Of a stretch of DNA of 64,000 nucleotides, positions 1-8,640 are shown one piece after another. The notes beneath the pieces were generated by a model. The model ran no database searches and was not told the origin of the DNA. It saw only the letters and a list, made by a program, of their open reading frames with translations. Every line of letters starts with the position of its first letter. The stretch's first letter is position 1. This DNA comes from Paenibacillus dendritiformis (GTDB lineage Bacteria > Bacillota > Bacilli > Paenibacillales > Paenibacillaceae), in contig NZ_OX216966.1 in assembly GCF_945605565.1 (NCBI RefSeq), positions 5,944,001-6,008,000 on the forward strand, in the 5' to 3' direction. The position numbers and the translations under genes are program-made.

Positions 1-1281
1 CGGCCAGACGAGATATTGCGACACCGCCTGATCCTGGGTCAAGCCGTCGGGATGATGCTTGATTTCGTCCGTATAATCGACCTCGCCATTGGCCTTCTCG
101 ACGAACGTCTTATCCTTGAAGCCCATGAAGAACATTTTGATGCCTTCCTCGCTGTACAGATGGTCCACCCAACGCACAGTCGCTTCCGGATGCTTGTTCT
201 TGTCCGTAATGACGAACTGTCCCGGATTGCCAACCGGCGATCCGATATAGGAATAGATCTTGTCGCCATGCGGCCCGGCAAGCGCCGAGGCGCCGACATA
301 GCCCTTCAGATTGCTGTAGACGGCCTCCGGATTGTAATCGGCAATCACGGCGTATACGCCCTGGGAGCCTTTGGCGATGATCTGATCGGCATTGGCGGTG
401 AAAAAATCTTTGTCGATCAAGCCTTCGCTGTAGATTTTGTTCACATATTGGAGCATCTCCTTGTAGCGATCGTCTGCCGGGAAGAAACGCAATTCGTTGC
501 TTGCCGGGTCGACATCCACATACGGATGGGATACGCCGCGGTTGCCCAGCCCCCACGCGCCGTACAAGTAGTTCCCTAAGTAATTCCAGCCCGGGCCGCC
601 GCCAAGCGGGATGATGTTCGGATCCGCCTGCTTGATCGCCTTCAAGTACTCGTAGAATTCCTCCGTCGTCTGCGGCTCCGGCTTCCCGACCCGGTCCAGC
701 CATTCCTGGCTGTACCACATGAAGGCTCCCGTCAGCATCGAAGTGAAGCCCGGATCCGTCACGGTAGGGAAGGAGTAAATATTGCCGTCCGGCATCGTTA
801 TCGCCTTGCGCACTTCCGGATTCTCGTCCAGCAGCTTTTTGAAATTCGGCGCATAATCGTCAATCAGCTGATTGAGCGGGATAAAGACGCCCTGTTCGCC
901 GTACAGCATCAGATCGGATGGCGTGAACCGGTTCCCGTAGAACGCATCCGGATAATCGCCGCCCGCAAGCAAAATGTTGCGCTTCTCGACCAGATTATCG
1001 CGATCGACCGTATTCCATGTGATATGAATATTGCTCATCTTCTCGAACTCCTGCCACAGCAGCAGGTTGTTCCAGTCCGAGGCCGCGAACCGCTTCGGCG
1101 CGAAGAACTCCAGTTCGATCCTGTCCTGCGCGATCGGCATCCCTTCCTTGTTCACGCCGGCGGATTCCTTCGAGCCGCCGTCTTCTCCCCCTCCTCCGCT
1201 CTGGCTGCCGCAGCCCGCGAGCGCGGTAGCCCACGCCAGCATCAAGACGAGAAGCAGCACGGCACAACGTCGGTTTTTCAT
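1..1281 (-). CDS. ABC transporter substrate-binding lipoprotein (partial, runs off left edge)
   Basis: Extracellular solute-binding protein of an LplA/YtcQ-type sugar or oligosaccharide importer. The frame is open from the ATG at 1281 to base 1, giving 427 codons, so the C-terminus lies outside the window. The N-terminus is a lipoprotein signal: MKNRR, a hydrophobic stretch, then the lipobox LAGC with the lipidated Cys near residue 24, followed by a Ser/Gly/Glu-rich linker. The mature part has features of this family, such as LLAGGDYPDAF, DGNIYSFP and WLDRVGKPEPQTTEEF. It lies 31 bases downstream of two permease genes on the same strand, so the three form one import operon. No ATPase is encoded here; such systems usually share the MsmX ATPase (family knowledge). 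The substrate cannot be read from the sequence. Confidence 0.9.
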   Translation of the reverse strand, partial: MKNRRCAVLLLVLMLAWATALAGCGSQSGGGGEDGGSKESAGVNKEGMPIAQDRIELEFFAPKRFAASDWNNLLLWQEFEKMSNIHITWNTVDRDNLVEKRNILLAGGDYPDAFYGNRFTPSDLMLYGEQGVFIPLNQLIDDYAPNFKKLLDENPEVRKAITMPDGNIYSFPTVTDPGFTSMLTGAFMWYSQEWLDRVGKPEPQTTEEFYEYLKAIKQADPNIIPLGGGPGWNYLGNYLYGAWGLGNRGVSHPYVDVDPASNELRFFPADDRYKEMLQYVNKIYSEGLIDKDFFTANADQIIAKGSQGVYAVIADYNPEAVYSNLKGYVGASALAGPHGDKIYSYIGSPVGNPGQFVITDKNKHPEATVRWVDHLYSEEGIKMFFMGFKDKTFVEKANGEVDYTDEIKHHPDGLTQDQAVSQYLVWP

Positions 1282-1312
1282 CACGTAACCCCCTATATTC
1301 AAATATGTCGTG

Positions 1313-2191
1313 TTACCCTTTGATTGCGCCGATCGTCATCCCTTTGACGAAGTAGCGCTGCAGGAACGGATACAGTAGGAAGACCGGCAGATTCGCGACA
1401 ATGACGACCGCATATTTAATCGCCTGGCCGTACATGATCTGTTCGGACAGTGCCGAAGCGCCCCCGGCCATTTTATCCATCTGGTTCTGTATCAGAATTT
1501 CGCGCAGGATGAGCTGCAGCGGGAATTTGTCGCGATCGGTCAAATAAATGAGCGCGCTGAAGTACGAGTTCCAATGATCGACGCTATAGAACAGCACCAT
1601 GACCGCGATAATCGGCATCGACAGCGGAAGCATGATGCGATACAGAATCTGGAGCGTCGTGCAGCCGTCGATCATCGCCGCCTCCTGCACTTCATACGGC
1701 ACGCTCGTGCGGAAGAAGGTCCGCATGATGATGATGTTATAGACGGAGACGGCCCCCGGCAGCACGAGCGCCCACATGCTGTTCAGCAGGCCGAGCTTCT
1801 TCACGACGAGATAGGAAGGAATGAGGCCGCCGCTGAAGAACATCGTGAACACGAGCGCGAACATGATGACGTTGCGGCCGGGAAGATTGGTTCGCGACAA
1901 TGGAAACGCCGCCAATATGGTCATCAGCAGATTGATCGATGTCCCGACAACCGTATAGAGGATGGTATTGCCGTACCCCGTCAATATTTCCCGATTCTGA
2001 AAGACCTTCTGATAACCAACGAACGTAATCTCCTTCGGGAACAGCCACAGCTCGCCCCGCGACACGGCGGCGGGATTGCTGATGGACGCACTCAGCACGA
2101 AGACAAGCGGGTATAGAACGATCAGAAGAGTCATGACGAGCAGCAAACTATTGATGAAGCCGAACAGCTTATCTCCACGGGTCTCCCCCAC
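1313..2191 (-). CDS. carbohydrate ABC transporter permease (YtcP/LplC type)
   Basis: Inner-membrane permease of 292 residues, the normal length for the MalG/YtcP branch. About six hydrophobic segments are visible, starting with residues 11-35. The cytoplasmic EAA loop that docks the ATPase is at residues 170-190 (EAAMIDGCTTLQ). The start is a GTG preceded by AGGGGAGGA at good spacing. It lies 18 bases after the partner permease and 31 bases before the binding lipoprotein, so it belongs to one operon. The C-terminal FVKGMTIGAIKG is typical of the family. Confidence 0.92.
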   Translation of the reverse strand: MGETRGDKLFGFINSLLLVMTLLIVLYPLVFVLSASISNPAAVSRGELWLFPKEITFVGYQKVFQNREILTGYGNTILYTVVGTSINLLMTILAAFPLSRTNLPGRNVIMFALVFTMFFSGGLIPSYLVVKKLGLLNSMWALVLPGAVSVYNIIIMRTFFRTSVPYEVQEAAMIDGCTTLQILYRIMLPLSMPIIAVMVLFYSVDHWNSYFSALIYLTDRDKFPLQLILREILIQNQMDKMAGGASALSEQIMYGQAIKYAVVIVANLPVFLLYPFLQRYFVKGMTIGAIKG

Positions 2192-2209
2192 TGAAATCCT
2201 CCCCTTTCC

Positions 2210-3106
2210 TCACCATAGGCTCGTGTTGCCGGCTTTTCTCGCAATGAAATTAACGCTGACGAGCAGAATGAAGTTGACGATGTTGCTGAATAAGCCGACG
2301 GCGGCGGAGAAGCTGTACTGCGCGCCCAGCAGGCCGCTGCGGTAGACGTACGTGGCAAAGACGTCCGAGCTCTCCAGGTTCATGTCGTTCTGCATCAGGA
2401 ACACTTTCTCGAAGCCGACGCTCAGAATAGATCCGGTATTCAGAATCAACAGAATGACGATGGTCGGCATGATGCATGGAAGATTGACGTGCCAGATACG
2501 CTGCAGCCGGCTTGCCCCATCAACGCGGGCCGCCTCGTGAAGCTGCGGGTCCACTCCGGACAGCGCGGCCAAATAAATGATGGAACTCCACCCCATCTGC
2601 TGCCAGACGCCCGAAAAGACATATAATGATTTGAACCAGCCCGGCTCCGTCAGGAAGGAGATCGGCTCCCCGCCGAAGGCGCGAATAAGATGATTGATCA
2701 TCCCCGTATCCGGCGACAGGAAAATGACGAGAATTCCGACCATGACGACAGTCGATAAAAAATGCGGGGCATACGTGACAGTCTGCACCGTCTTCTTGAA
2801 CCATTTGCCCCGAATCTCATTAATCATCAAGGCCAGCAGGATCGGGACCGGGAAGCCGACCAGCAATTGGTACAATCCAATGCCCAGCGTATTCTTGATT
2901 AGACGCCAGAAATAATAGCTCTGATAAAAGCGCTCGAAATGCTTCATCCCGACCCAGGGACTTCCGGTAATGCCCTTCGTCGCAATAAAATCCTTAAATG
3001 CGATCTGGACCCCGTACATCGGAACATAGTGAAATACGATAAAATAGACCATAACGGGTGCAAGGAGCAGATACATCTGCCAATGCTTGCGCAACACTCT
3101 TGCCAT
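2210..3106 (-). CDS. carbohydrate ABC transporter permease (LplB type)
   Basis: First gene of the leftward sugar-import operon, 298 residues, MalF/LplB branch. The N-terminal LLAPVMVYFIVFHYVPMYG is the usual first membrane helix of LplB permeases, and the ATPase-contacting EAA loop begins at residue 191 (EAARVDGASRLQ). The ATG at 3106 has a GGAGG ribosome-binding site. A cre-like sequence lies about 40 bases upstream (3148-3161), which fits carbon-catabolite control, as is usual for such operons. LplB/YtcP pairs import oligosaccharides or polysaccharide fragments in Paenibacillus relatives; the exact substrate is unknown. Confidence 0.92.
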   Translation of the reverse strand: MARVLRKHWQMYLLLAPVMVYFIVFHYVPMYGVQIAFKDFIATKGITGSPWVGMKHFERFYQSYYFWRLIKNTLGIGLYQLLVGFPVPILLALMINEIRGKWFKKTVQTVTYAPHFLSTVVMVGILVIFLSPDTGMINHLIRAFGGEPISFLTEPGWFKSLYVFSGVWQQMGWSSIIYLAALSGVDPQLHEAARVDGASRLQRIWHVNLPCIMPTIVILLILNTGSILSVGFEKVFLMQNDMNLESSDVFATYVYRSGLLGAQYSFSAAVGLFSNIVNFILLVSVNFIARKAGNTSLW

Positions 3107-3147
3107 GCAGCAGCCTCCATCTGTTCAAAGTCGTGATCTCTTCTTGA

Positions 3148-3161
3148 TGTAAGCGTTTTAG
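3148..3161 (-). promoter_or_regulatory. cre-like site upstream of the sugar ABC operon
   Basis: TGTAAGCGTTTTAG agrees with the CcpA consensus TGWNANCGNTNWCA at 12 of 14 positions, missing only the final CA. It sits upstream of the lplB-like start at 3106. The context, a sugar importer, supports it, but the match is imperfect. Confidence 0.4.
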
Positions 3162-3330
3162 TTTTGTTGCAGCTGTGTTATCGCTAATTGTAGAAAGGAG
3201 CCCTGCACGTGTCTATCTGCAATAATTTCTTCATCGGCTTTTTTTGTGATTCGAAGCCACAGGTGTGCGTTGTATCATTGACAACTCCGAAGACAGGCGC
3301 AGAAATTCGCCTGTGGAAAAAAATTAATTG

Positions 3331-3359
3331 TTGTGTTCTCGCTTTATGGTTACTATAAT
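3331..3359 (+). promoter_or_regulatory. sigma-A promoter for the MFS gene
   Basis: A perfect -10 hexamer TATAAT (3354-3359) is preceded by TTGTGT (3331-3336) at a 17-base spacing. It lies 42 bases upstream of the TTG start of the MFS gene. The -35 is weak (three of six) but the -10 and spacing are good. Confidence 0.6.
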
Positions 3360-3400
3360 GGTAGTAACTTTTTGAATCCTGCAGATTGGAGTTGTTTCCT

Positions 3401-4606
3401 TTGAATTTCCGGGTATACATGTTGGCGGTCGCCGCCTTCGTCGTCGGCACGGTGGAGCTGATCATCGGAGGGCTGCTTGACCAGATCGCGTCTGACCTCG
3501 GCATTACGGTCAGTGCCGCAGGCCAGCTAATCACGATCTTCTCCGTCGCCTTCGCCATATCCGCGCCGATATTGATGAACGTGACCGCGCGGTTCGAACG
3601 GAAGAAGCTGTACTTATTCTTTTTGTTCGTCTTTATGCTGTCTAATCTGATCGTCGCCTTCAGCTCCGATTACGGGGCATTGATGGCCGCCCGGGCGCTG
3701 TCCGCCGCGAGCGGATCGCTCATTATCGTCCTGTCGGTTACGATCGCGTCGAAGCTGGTGAAGCCCGAGTATAAAGGCCGGGCAATCGGAATTATCTATA
3801 TGGGCGTCAGCGGCTCGCTCGTGCTGGGCGTTCCGATCGGCATGGTTATCGGCCATGCTTACGGCTGGAGAGCGCCGTTCCTGTTCGTCGCCCTGCTCAC
3901 GGTCGTGGCCATGATTGCGATTTTCTTCTCGCTGCAGCCCGTCGCGCCGTCGCCGGCGGCGCCGCTTCGCGCCCAGTTCGCCTCGCTGAAGAACGCCAAG
4001 CTGGTAAGCGGTCATCTGCTGGCCTATTTCATGCTGACCGGCCATTTGACCTTGTATGCGTATTTGACGCCGTACCTCCAGGCAACCTATCAATTAAGTC
4101 CGGAGATGACGAGCGTCGCCTACTTCCTGTTCGGCATCGCCGCCGTCGCCGGCGGGGGACTCGGGGGCTGGATTGCGGACAAATGGGGCACGAAGCGCTC
4201 CATTCTGACCGTCGTAGCCAGCTTCGCCTGCATCATGTTCATCCTGCCCTTCGCGGCTCATCTGCCGTTCTACCTGTTCATGGCCGTGGTCATGATATGG
4301 AGCGCGCTAAGTTGGGCGCTGACTCCGGGACAGCAGAGCTATCTGATGCAGTGCGCGCCCGATACCGCAGATATCCAGCTGAGCCTCAGCTCCTCGGTGC
4401 TGCATATGGGCATCGCGACCGGCTCGGTCGTCGGCGGGATTGTGATCGAGAAGAGCGCCGTCACCTACAACGCCTGGGTCGGCTGCTCCATCGTCCTGGT
4501 GGCACTGGTCGTGGCGGTCTATTCCTTGACCCGCCCGTTCCACGGCAAGGCAGCCGCCGCTCACCAAGCAAGCGCCGGCGCTTCGGCGCCATTAGCTGAA
4601 TCGTAA
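3401..4606 (+). CDS. MFS transporter, DHA1 (AraJ/YdhP-like) family
   Basis: Twelve-helix major facilitator protein of about 401 residues, probably a drug or sugar efflux pump. The first helix contains the acidic pair of the AraJ/YdhP group (GTVELIIGGLLDQIASDLGI). The loop 2-3 region (ARFERKKLY) and helix 5 (GVPIGMVIG) are present, and the second half repeats the layout with ADKWGTKRS. I chose the TTG at 3401 because GGAG (3388-3391) is nine bases before it; an earlier in-frame TTG at 3386 overlaps that site. The gene stands alone between its own promoter and a terminator. The substrate is not inferable. Confidence 0.85.
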   Translation: MNFRVYMLAVAAFVVGTVELIIGGLLDQIASDLGITVSAAGQLITIFSVAFAISAPILMNVTARFERKKLYLFFLFVFMLSNLIVAFSSDYGALMAARALSAASGSLIIVLSVTIASKLVKPEYKGRAIGIIYMGVSGSLVLGVPIGMVIGHAYGWRAPFLFVALLTVVAMIAIFFSLQPVAPSPAAPLRAQFASLKNAKLVSGHLLAYFMLTGHLTLYAYLTPYLQATYQLSPEMTSVAYFLFGIAAVAGGGLGGWIADKWGTKRSILTVVASFACIMFILPFAAHLPFYLFMAVVMIWSALSWALTPGQQSYLMQCAPDTADIQLSLSSSVLHMGIATGSVVGGIVIEKSAVTYNAWVGCSIVLVALVVAVYSLTRPFHGKAAAAHQASAGASAPLAES

Positions 4607-4613
4607 CCAGAAG

Positions 4614-4642
4614 CCGCCCCGGGGCAGTAAGCCTCGGGGCGG
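4614..4642 (+). terminator. hairpin terminator after the MFS gene
   Basis: An 11-bp GC-rich stem (CCGCCCCGGGG / CCTCGGGGCGG, one G-U pair) with a 7-base loop follows the MFS stop codon. The T tract is poor, so termination may be partial. Confidence 0.55.
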
Positions 4643-4686
4643 TGTTGTGATTAGGGGCACATTCACTGCAGAAGAATGAAACTATA

Positions 4687-4716
4687 TTGCCCTCTTCAAA
4701 TCATATATGATATGAT
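4687..4716 (+). promoter_or_regulatory. hpaG1 promoter with GntR operator
   Basis: The palindrome ATCATATATGAT (4700-4711) lies between a possible -35 TTGCCT (4687-4692) and -10 TATGAT (4711-4716) spaced by 18 bases. The same 12-mer occurs in the promoters of hpaC and of the gntR gene. A second partial copy, ATGATATATCA, follows at 4712-4722. A repressor bound here would block RNA polymerase. Confidence 0.8.
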
Positions 4717-4755
4717 ATATCAAAACAATTACAAATAGAAACTGAGGCGAAGCAC

Positions 4756-5550
4756 ATGGTCAATGCAATGATTAAGCTATGCGGCATGCAGCAGTGGACG
4801 GAGGCTTTGGTATATCCGGAGAATAATACGGTCGAACTAAATGGTAAGCGCATTCATTCCTCCAAGCTGGCGTTGGATACTCCCGTAACCGGCATGATTT
4901 ACGGAACGCTGCTCAATTACAAGGGAGTGCTGGAAGCACTGGGGAATGCGGTGAATGAACCGCCTTACAACGCCCCCCCTATTGGCCCGGTCCTGTATAT
5001 CAAGCCCGCGAATACACATATCGGGTACGGCTCGGCCATTCCTCTTCCCGCAGATGCCGAACAGGTAGCGGTCGGCGCCGCGTTAGGCGTTGTCATCGGC
5101 CGCGCCGCAACGCGGGTTAGCGAATCCGAAGCCCTTGATTATGTGGCAGGCTACACGATCGTGAATGATGTCCAGATCCCGCATCAGCATCTGTTCCGGC
5201 CCGCTATCCGCCAGCTGTCGCGGGATGGCTTCTGCCCTGCAGGTCCTTGGGTCATGAAGCCGGAAGCGATCGGCGACCCGCATAATCTGAAGATCCGCGT
5301 ATATGTGAATGGGGTACTGAAGCAAGAACATACGACGGCCCGTCTGATTCGCACGATCCCCCGCTTGCTTGCGGAGGTTACGGATTTTATGACGTTGAAC
5401 GCAGGGGATATGCTGCATGTCGGCATTCCCGAGAACGCCCCGCTCGCGGCAGCGGGAGATGATGTCCGGATTGAAATCGATGGAATCGGCTGCCTGGACA
5501 ATCCCGTTGTGCCTGAGCAGGGGAGAGCTGAAGGAGGAGAAGCGATATGA
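4756..5550 (+). CDS. hpaG1: FAH-superfamily isomerase/decarboxylase, HpaG N-terminal-type subunit
   Basis: Fumarylacetoacetate-hydrolase-fold protein of 264 residues resembling one half of HpaG/HpcE. That enzyme decarboxylates 5-oxo-pent-3-ene-1,2,5-tricarboxylate and isomerises the product to 2-oxo-hept-3-ene-1,7-dioate in homoprotocatechuate breakdown. Readable family motifs are LNYKGVL near residue 52, PVLYIKPANT, and VGAALGVVIGRAA...DYVAGYTIVNDV, the last with the metal-site region of the fold. The motif NYADH...FLKGP of active partners is altered here, so this half may be the weaker or structural one (inference). It overlaps hpaG2 by four bases (ATGA), indicating translational coupling, and is first in a three-gene operon under the GntR operator. 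Confidence 0.82.
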   Translation: MVNAMIKLCGMQQWTEALVYPENNTVELNGKRIHSSKLALDTPVTGMIYGTLLNYKGVLEALGNAVNEPPYNAPPIGPVLYIKPANTHIGYGSAIPLPADAEQVAVGAALGVVIGRAATRVSESEALDYVAGYTIVNDVQIPHQHLFRPAIRQLSRDGFCPAGPWVMKPEAIGDPHNLKIRVYVNGVLKQEHTTARLIRTIPRLLAEVTDFMTLNAGDMLHVGIPENAPLAAAGDDVRIEIDGIGCLDNPVVPEQGRAEGGEAI

Positions 5551-6308
5551 GACATGCGCGCGTCGCTTATTCCGGATCGATTCATCACGCGATAGACTGG
5601 GACGGACGGCTGAAGCTTGATGACGGACGAGAAGTTAGCGAATCGGACGTCGTATGGCTTCCGCCGCTGCAGCCCCGGACGATATTCGCGCTCGGCTTGA
5701 ATTATGCGGATCATGCCAGAGAACTATCCTTTGCCGCTCCGGCTGAACCGCTTGTGTTCCTGAAGGGACCCAACACATTAATCGGCCATCGCGGGCATAC
5801 TCGCCGTCCCGCTGACGCCGCTTATATGCACTATGAGTGCGAACTTGCCGTCGTCATCGGCCGCACCGCACGCGCCGTGAAGCAAGAAGATGCTTACGAT
5901 TATGTAGCCGGATATACGGTAGCCAATGATTATGCCATCCGCGATTATCTGGAGAACTATTATCGGCCGAATCTGAGAGTGAAGAACCGGGATACATGCA
6001 CCCCAATCGGCCCTTGGCTCGTTGATGCCGGCGATGTGTCCGATCCGATGAATTTAACTCTTCGCACCTATGTGAACGGCGCCTTGACCCAGGAAGGCTC
6101 CACCGCCGACATGATCTTCGGCATTCCTGCACTTATCGAATATTTGAGCAGCTTCATGACGCTGAAGCAAGGCGATATCATCCTGACCGGCACGCCCGAA
6201 GGATTGGTCAATACCGAAATCGGGGATGAAGTGGTGACCGAGATCGAAGGCATTGGCCGCCTAGTGAATACGATAGCAGGCGATGATGTTTTTCATATAC
6301 GGGGCTGA
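5547..6308 (+). CDS. hpaG2: FAH-superfamily isomerase/decarboxylase, HpaG C-terminal-type subunit
   Basis: Second FAH-fold protein, 253 residues, closest in appearance to the catalytic half of HpaG. It shows FALGLNYADHARE (about residue 50), EPLVFLKGPNTLIGH, the metal-ligand region MHYECELAVVIGR, DYVAGYTVANDYAIRDY, and the late motif GDIILTGTPEG. In enterobacteria the two halves are one fused polypeptide; here they are separate coupled genes. It probably performs the OPET decarboxylase and HHDD isomerase steps together with HpaG1. It is followed after 34 bases by hpaF. Confidence 0.88.
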   Translation: MRHARVAYSGSIHHAIDWDGRLKLDDGREVSESDVVWLPPLQPRTIFALGLNYADHARELSFAAPAEPLVFLKGPNTLIGHRGHTRRPADAAYMHYECELAVVIGRTARAVKQEDAYDYVAGYTVANDYAIRDYLENYYRPNLRVKNRDTCTPIGPWLVDAGDVSDPMNLTLRTYVNGALTQEGSTADMIFGIPALIEYLSSFMTLKQGDIILTGTPEGLVNTEIGDEVVTEIEGIGRLVNTIAGDDVFHIRG

Positions 6309-6342
6309 TTCCGGCTGGACAACGATTGGAGGAGGTAGTGAT

Positions 6343-6729
6343 ATGCCGCATATTATCGTGGAATATACGAGTAATATTAAAGAGGAAGCCAATATTCCAT
6401 CCCTATTACAAACGATCCACCATGTGCTCCTCGCACGGCGCGATAGTTTCCCCATCGGAGGGATTCGTTCGCGGGCGATCGAACTGCATGATTACCTCGT
6501 TGCCGATGGCGCGGAAGATGACGCCTTCGTTCACATCACCTTAAAAATCGGCTCAGGCCGTTCGGAACAAGTCAAGCGAAATACATGCGACGCGCTGTTC
6601 GATGCGGTCAAGACCCATTTTGCCCCGTTGTTCGACCAACGATATTTGGCGCTGTCGCTGGAACTGGCGGAATTTAGCGAAGGCGGCACCTACAAGCATA
6701 ATAATATTCACGCAAGATATGCAACATAG
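6343..6729 (+). CDS. hpaF: 5-carboxymethyl-2-hydroxymuconate delta-isomerase
   Basis: HpaF/CHMI of the tautomerase superfamily, 128 residues. It isomerises 5-carboxymethyl-2-hydroxymuconate to 5-oxo-pent-3-ene-1,2,5-tricarboxylate. After Met removal the chain begins with Pro (MPHIIVEYTSNI), the catalytic Pro-1 of this superfamily. The family signature FPIGGIRSRAIELHDYLVADG is recognisable from about residue 36. The start at 6343 was chosen over an upstream ATG because it restores Pro-1 and has GGAGGAGGT six bases before it. It is the last gene of the hpaG1-hpaG2-hpaF operon. Confidence 0.92.
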   Translation: MPHIIVEYTSNIKEEANIPSLLQTIHHVLLARRDSFPIGGIRSRAIELHDYLVADGAEDDAFVHITLKIGSGRSEQVKRNTCDALFDAVKTHFAPLFDQRYLALSLELAEFSEGGTYKHNNIHARYAT

Positions 6730-6744
6730 CCGGATCGGCCAGTC

Positions 6745-7113
6745 AAAAGGGGCTGTCTCATAGGCATTGCATAATGATTGAGGTGACGAGTTAACAGAGA
6801 GTGAGGATGCGGGAAAACAGCGACGCGAAACCGGTGGAAGATGGATGAAGCAGTGAAATGCTGCGTGGATGCAGCAATTTCTGTTCTTTAAGCCGTTATT
6901 TGATTAAATTACTGCGATAGTACATTATTTACATCGATTTTTGTCTTTTATCGATTGGATAGTCTGAAATTGATGCCGTTTTGCAGGATTCCCTGTAACG
7001 GAGTACACATCATAAAGGAAAGGTGCATTTTTGCAGTTTTCGGCGAGTCGAGCTTTGAGAATCAGGGGAGCTGTCTCACTGTAGTGAAATACTACTTGTG
7101 GGACAGCCCCTTT
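6745..7113. mobile_element. MITE-like non-coding element with terminal inverted repeats
   Basis: This gene-free stretch between hpaF and the convergent aldehyde dehydrogenase is bracketed by inverted repeats: AAAGGGGCTGTCTCATA at the left (6746-6762) and the complement of AAAGGGGCTGTCCCACA at the right (7097-7113), 15 of 17 matching. Ends of the GGGGCTGTC type are common on insertion sequences. No transposase is encoded. Part of the interior recurs near 30.9 kb. It could be a MITE, an IS remnant, or two unrelated terminator-type hairpins. Confidence 0.4.
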
Positions 7114-7115
7114 CT
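6976..7115. repeat. dispersed intergenic repeat, copy 1
   Basis: About 140 bases that align by eye with 30845-30987: TTGCAGGA, a GGAGTACACATCA / AGAGTAGACGTCA block, TTTTGCAGTTTTCGGCGAGTC / TTTCGCAGCTTTTCGGCAAGTC, AGCTTTGAGAA / AGCTATGAGAA, then a hairpin. Both copies lie between genes and are non-coding. Confidence 0.6.
7070..7107. terminator. hairpin between convergent hpaF and ALDH genes
   Basis: GCTGTCTCAC (7070-7079) pairs with GTGGGACAGC (7098-7107), and the inner GTAGT/ACTAC extends the stem. CCCTTTCT follows on the plus strand. It could terminate transcription from both sides, and is also the right end of the repeat element. Confidence 0.5.
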
Positions 7116-7202
7116 CGTTCGGGTTTGGAAACTCTACTTCGTCTTTGAAGACTTTCCTTCGGCTTACCCTGTTGAATCCGTCCCCTGTTGCGTAAGTTCA
7201 CT

Positions 7203-8621
7203 TTACTTTTTCCAGACGACAAGCTTCATTTCTGTCATCTCTTCTATGGCATATTTAATTCCTTCACGCCCGATCCCGCTCTCCTTCACGCCGCCATACG
7301 GCATATGATCAACGCGGAAGCTCGGGATGTCGTTAATCATGACGCCGCCGACATGCAGTTGGTCTGCAGCATGCAGCGCTGTATGCACATGTTCCGTATA
7401 AATGCCGGCTTGCAGGCCGAAGCGGGACTCATTCACCTGTTGAATCGCCTCGTCAACCGACTTCACCTGATTGATTACGACAATCGGTCCGAACACTTCC
7501 TGGCAGCAGACCTTCAGCTTAGACCCCGCCTCCAGAATCACCGTCGGATGCAGCACATTGCCGTCGGCACAGCCGCCAGTCGCAATCGTCGCTCCGGCCT
7601 GTCTTGCTTCTTCAATCCAATCCAGCAGCCGCCGGACATCTTCAGGCGAGATCACGGCCGATACATCCGTAGCAGGGTCAAGCGGATCCCCAATCTTCAG
7701 TTGCCGCGTGCGCTGAATGAATTGGTCCACAAATTCATCATGCACCTCTTCATGGACATACACACGCTGCAACGAAATGCATACTTGCCCCTGATTAGCG
7801 AAAGCGCCCGTGACGGAACGATCGATAATATCGTCTATCCGAACGCCTTTGTCGACAATAAGCGCCGAATTGGAGCCAAGCTCCAGGGTTACGCGCTTGA
7901 GACCGGCCTGGTTGCGAATCCCGATGCCAACCGCCGGACTGCCGGTGAACGTAATCATCCGAACCCTGTCGTCTGTCACGATTCGCTCGCCAATGAGGCG
8001 GCCGCTGCCGGTCACGACGTTCAAAGCGCCGTCCGGCAGTCCGGCCTCCTGCAGCAATTCGGCGATGAACAGGCTCGACAGGGGCGATTGCGAGGCAGGC
8101 TTGAGCACAATCGCATTGCCCGCCGCGATCGCCGGGCCTACTTTATGAGCGACCAGGTTCATGGGGAAGTTGAACGGGGTAATCGCCCCTATCACTCCGA
8201 GTGGTTCTCGCAGCGTATAGGCCAATCTCCCCTCCCCGCTCTTCGATGCGTCCAGCGGCAATGTCTCCCCGTGTATCCGCTTCGCCTCTTCCGCCGCGAA
8301 CCGATACGTCTCAATCGTACGCTCCACTTCAAGCATGGCGGTCCTGATCGGCTTGGCCACCTCGAGCGCGAGAAGGCGAGCCGCCTCGCCCGCGCGTGCT
8401 TCAATCAAGCCTGACAAGCGCTCAAGGATTGCCGCACGCTGATACGCGGGCATCCTGGCCATGACGGTTCCGGCTTCGTAAGCAGCTTGGATAGCCTGCT
8501 CGATGTCTTCTTCCCCGGCGACGGGAATCTCCGCTATCACTTCGCCTGAATAGGGAGAGCGCAGCATACTGTAATCCCGCGTGTCCACCCATGCACCGTT
8601 AATGAACAGTCTTCTCTTCAT
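7203..8621 (-). CDS. aldehyde dehydrogenase (probable succinate-semialdehyde-type)
   Basis: NAD(P)-dependent aldehyde dehydrogenase of about 472 residues with the general base Glu247 (LELGS) and nucleophile Cys281 (GQVCISLQRV), plus the cofactor loop TFTGSPAVG. It is a second ALDH in the cluster, distinct from HpaE. The pathway ends in pyruvate and succinic semialdehyde, so oxidation of the latter to succinate is the most economical role (inference from context). I used the ATG at 8621, five bases after AGGTGA; in-frame alternatives are ATG 8624 and GTG 8630. It is the last gene of the leftward operon, 19 bases after hpaD. Confidence 0.85.
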   Translation of the reverse strand: MKRRLFINGAWVDTRDYSMLRSPYSGEVIAEIPVAGEEDIEQAIQAAYEAGTVMARMPAYQRAAILERLSGLIEARAGEAARLLALEVAKPIRTAMLEVERTIETYRFAAEEAKRIHGETLPLDASKSGEGRLAYTLREPLGVIGAITPFNFPMNLVAHKVGPAIAAGNAIVLKPASQSPLSSLFIAELLQEAGLPDGALNVVTGSGRLIGERIVTDDRVRMITFTGSPAVGIGIRNQAGLKRVTLELGSNSALIVDKGVRIDDIIDRSVTGAFANQGQVCISLQRVYVHEEVHDEFVDQFIQRTRQLKIGDPLDPATDVSAVISPEDVRRLLDWIEEARQAGATIATGGCADGNVLHPTVILEAGSKLKVCCQEVFGPIVVINQVKSVDEAIQQVNESRFGLQAGIYTEHVHTALHAADQLHVGGVMINDIPSFRVDHMPYGGVKESGIGREGIKYAIEEMTEMKLVVWKK

Positions 8622-8640
8622 CATCGTCACCTGAATATCC

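Noticed and set aside
3184..3558. 124-residue minus-strand frame upstream of the sugar ABC operon
   Set aside because: Antisense of the MFS start and its promoter; no ribosome-binding site or family motif.
7188..8414. 408-residue plus-strand frame
   Set aside because: Antisense of the aldehyde dehydrogenase gene; no motif.
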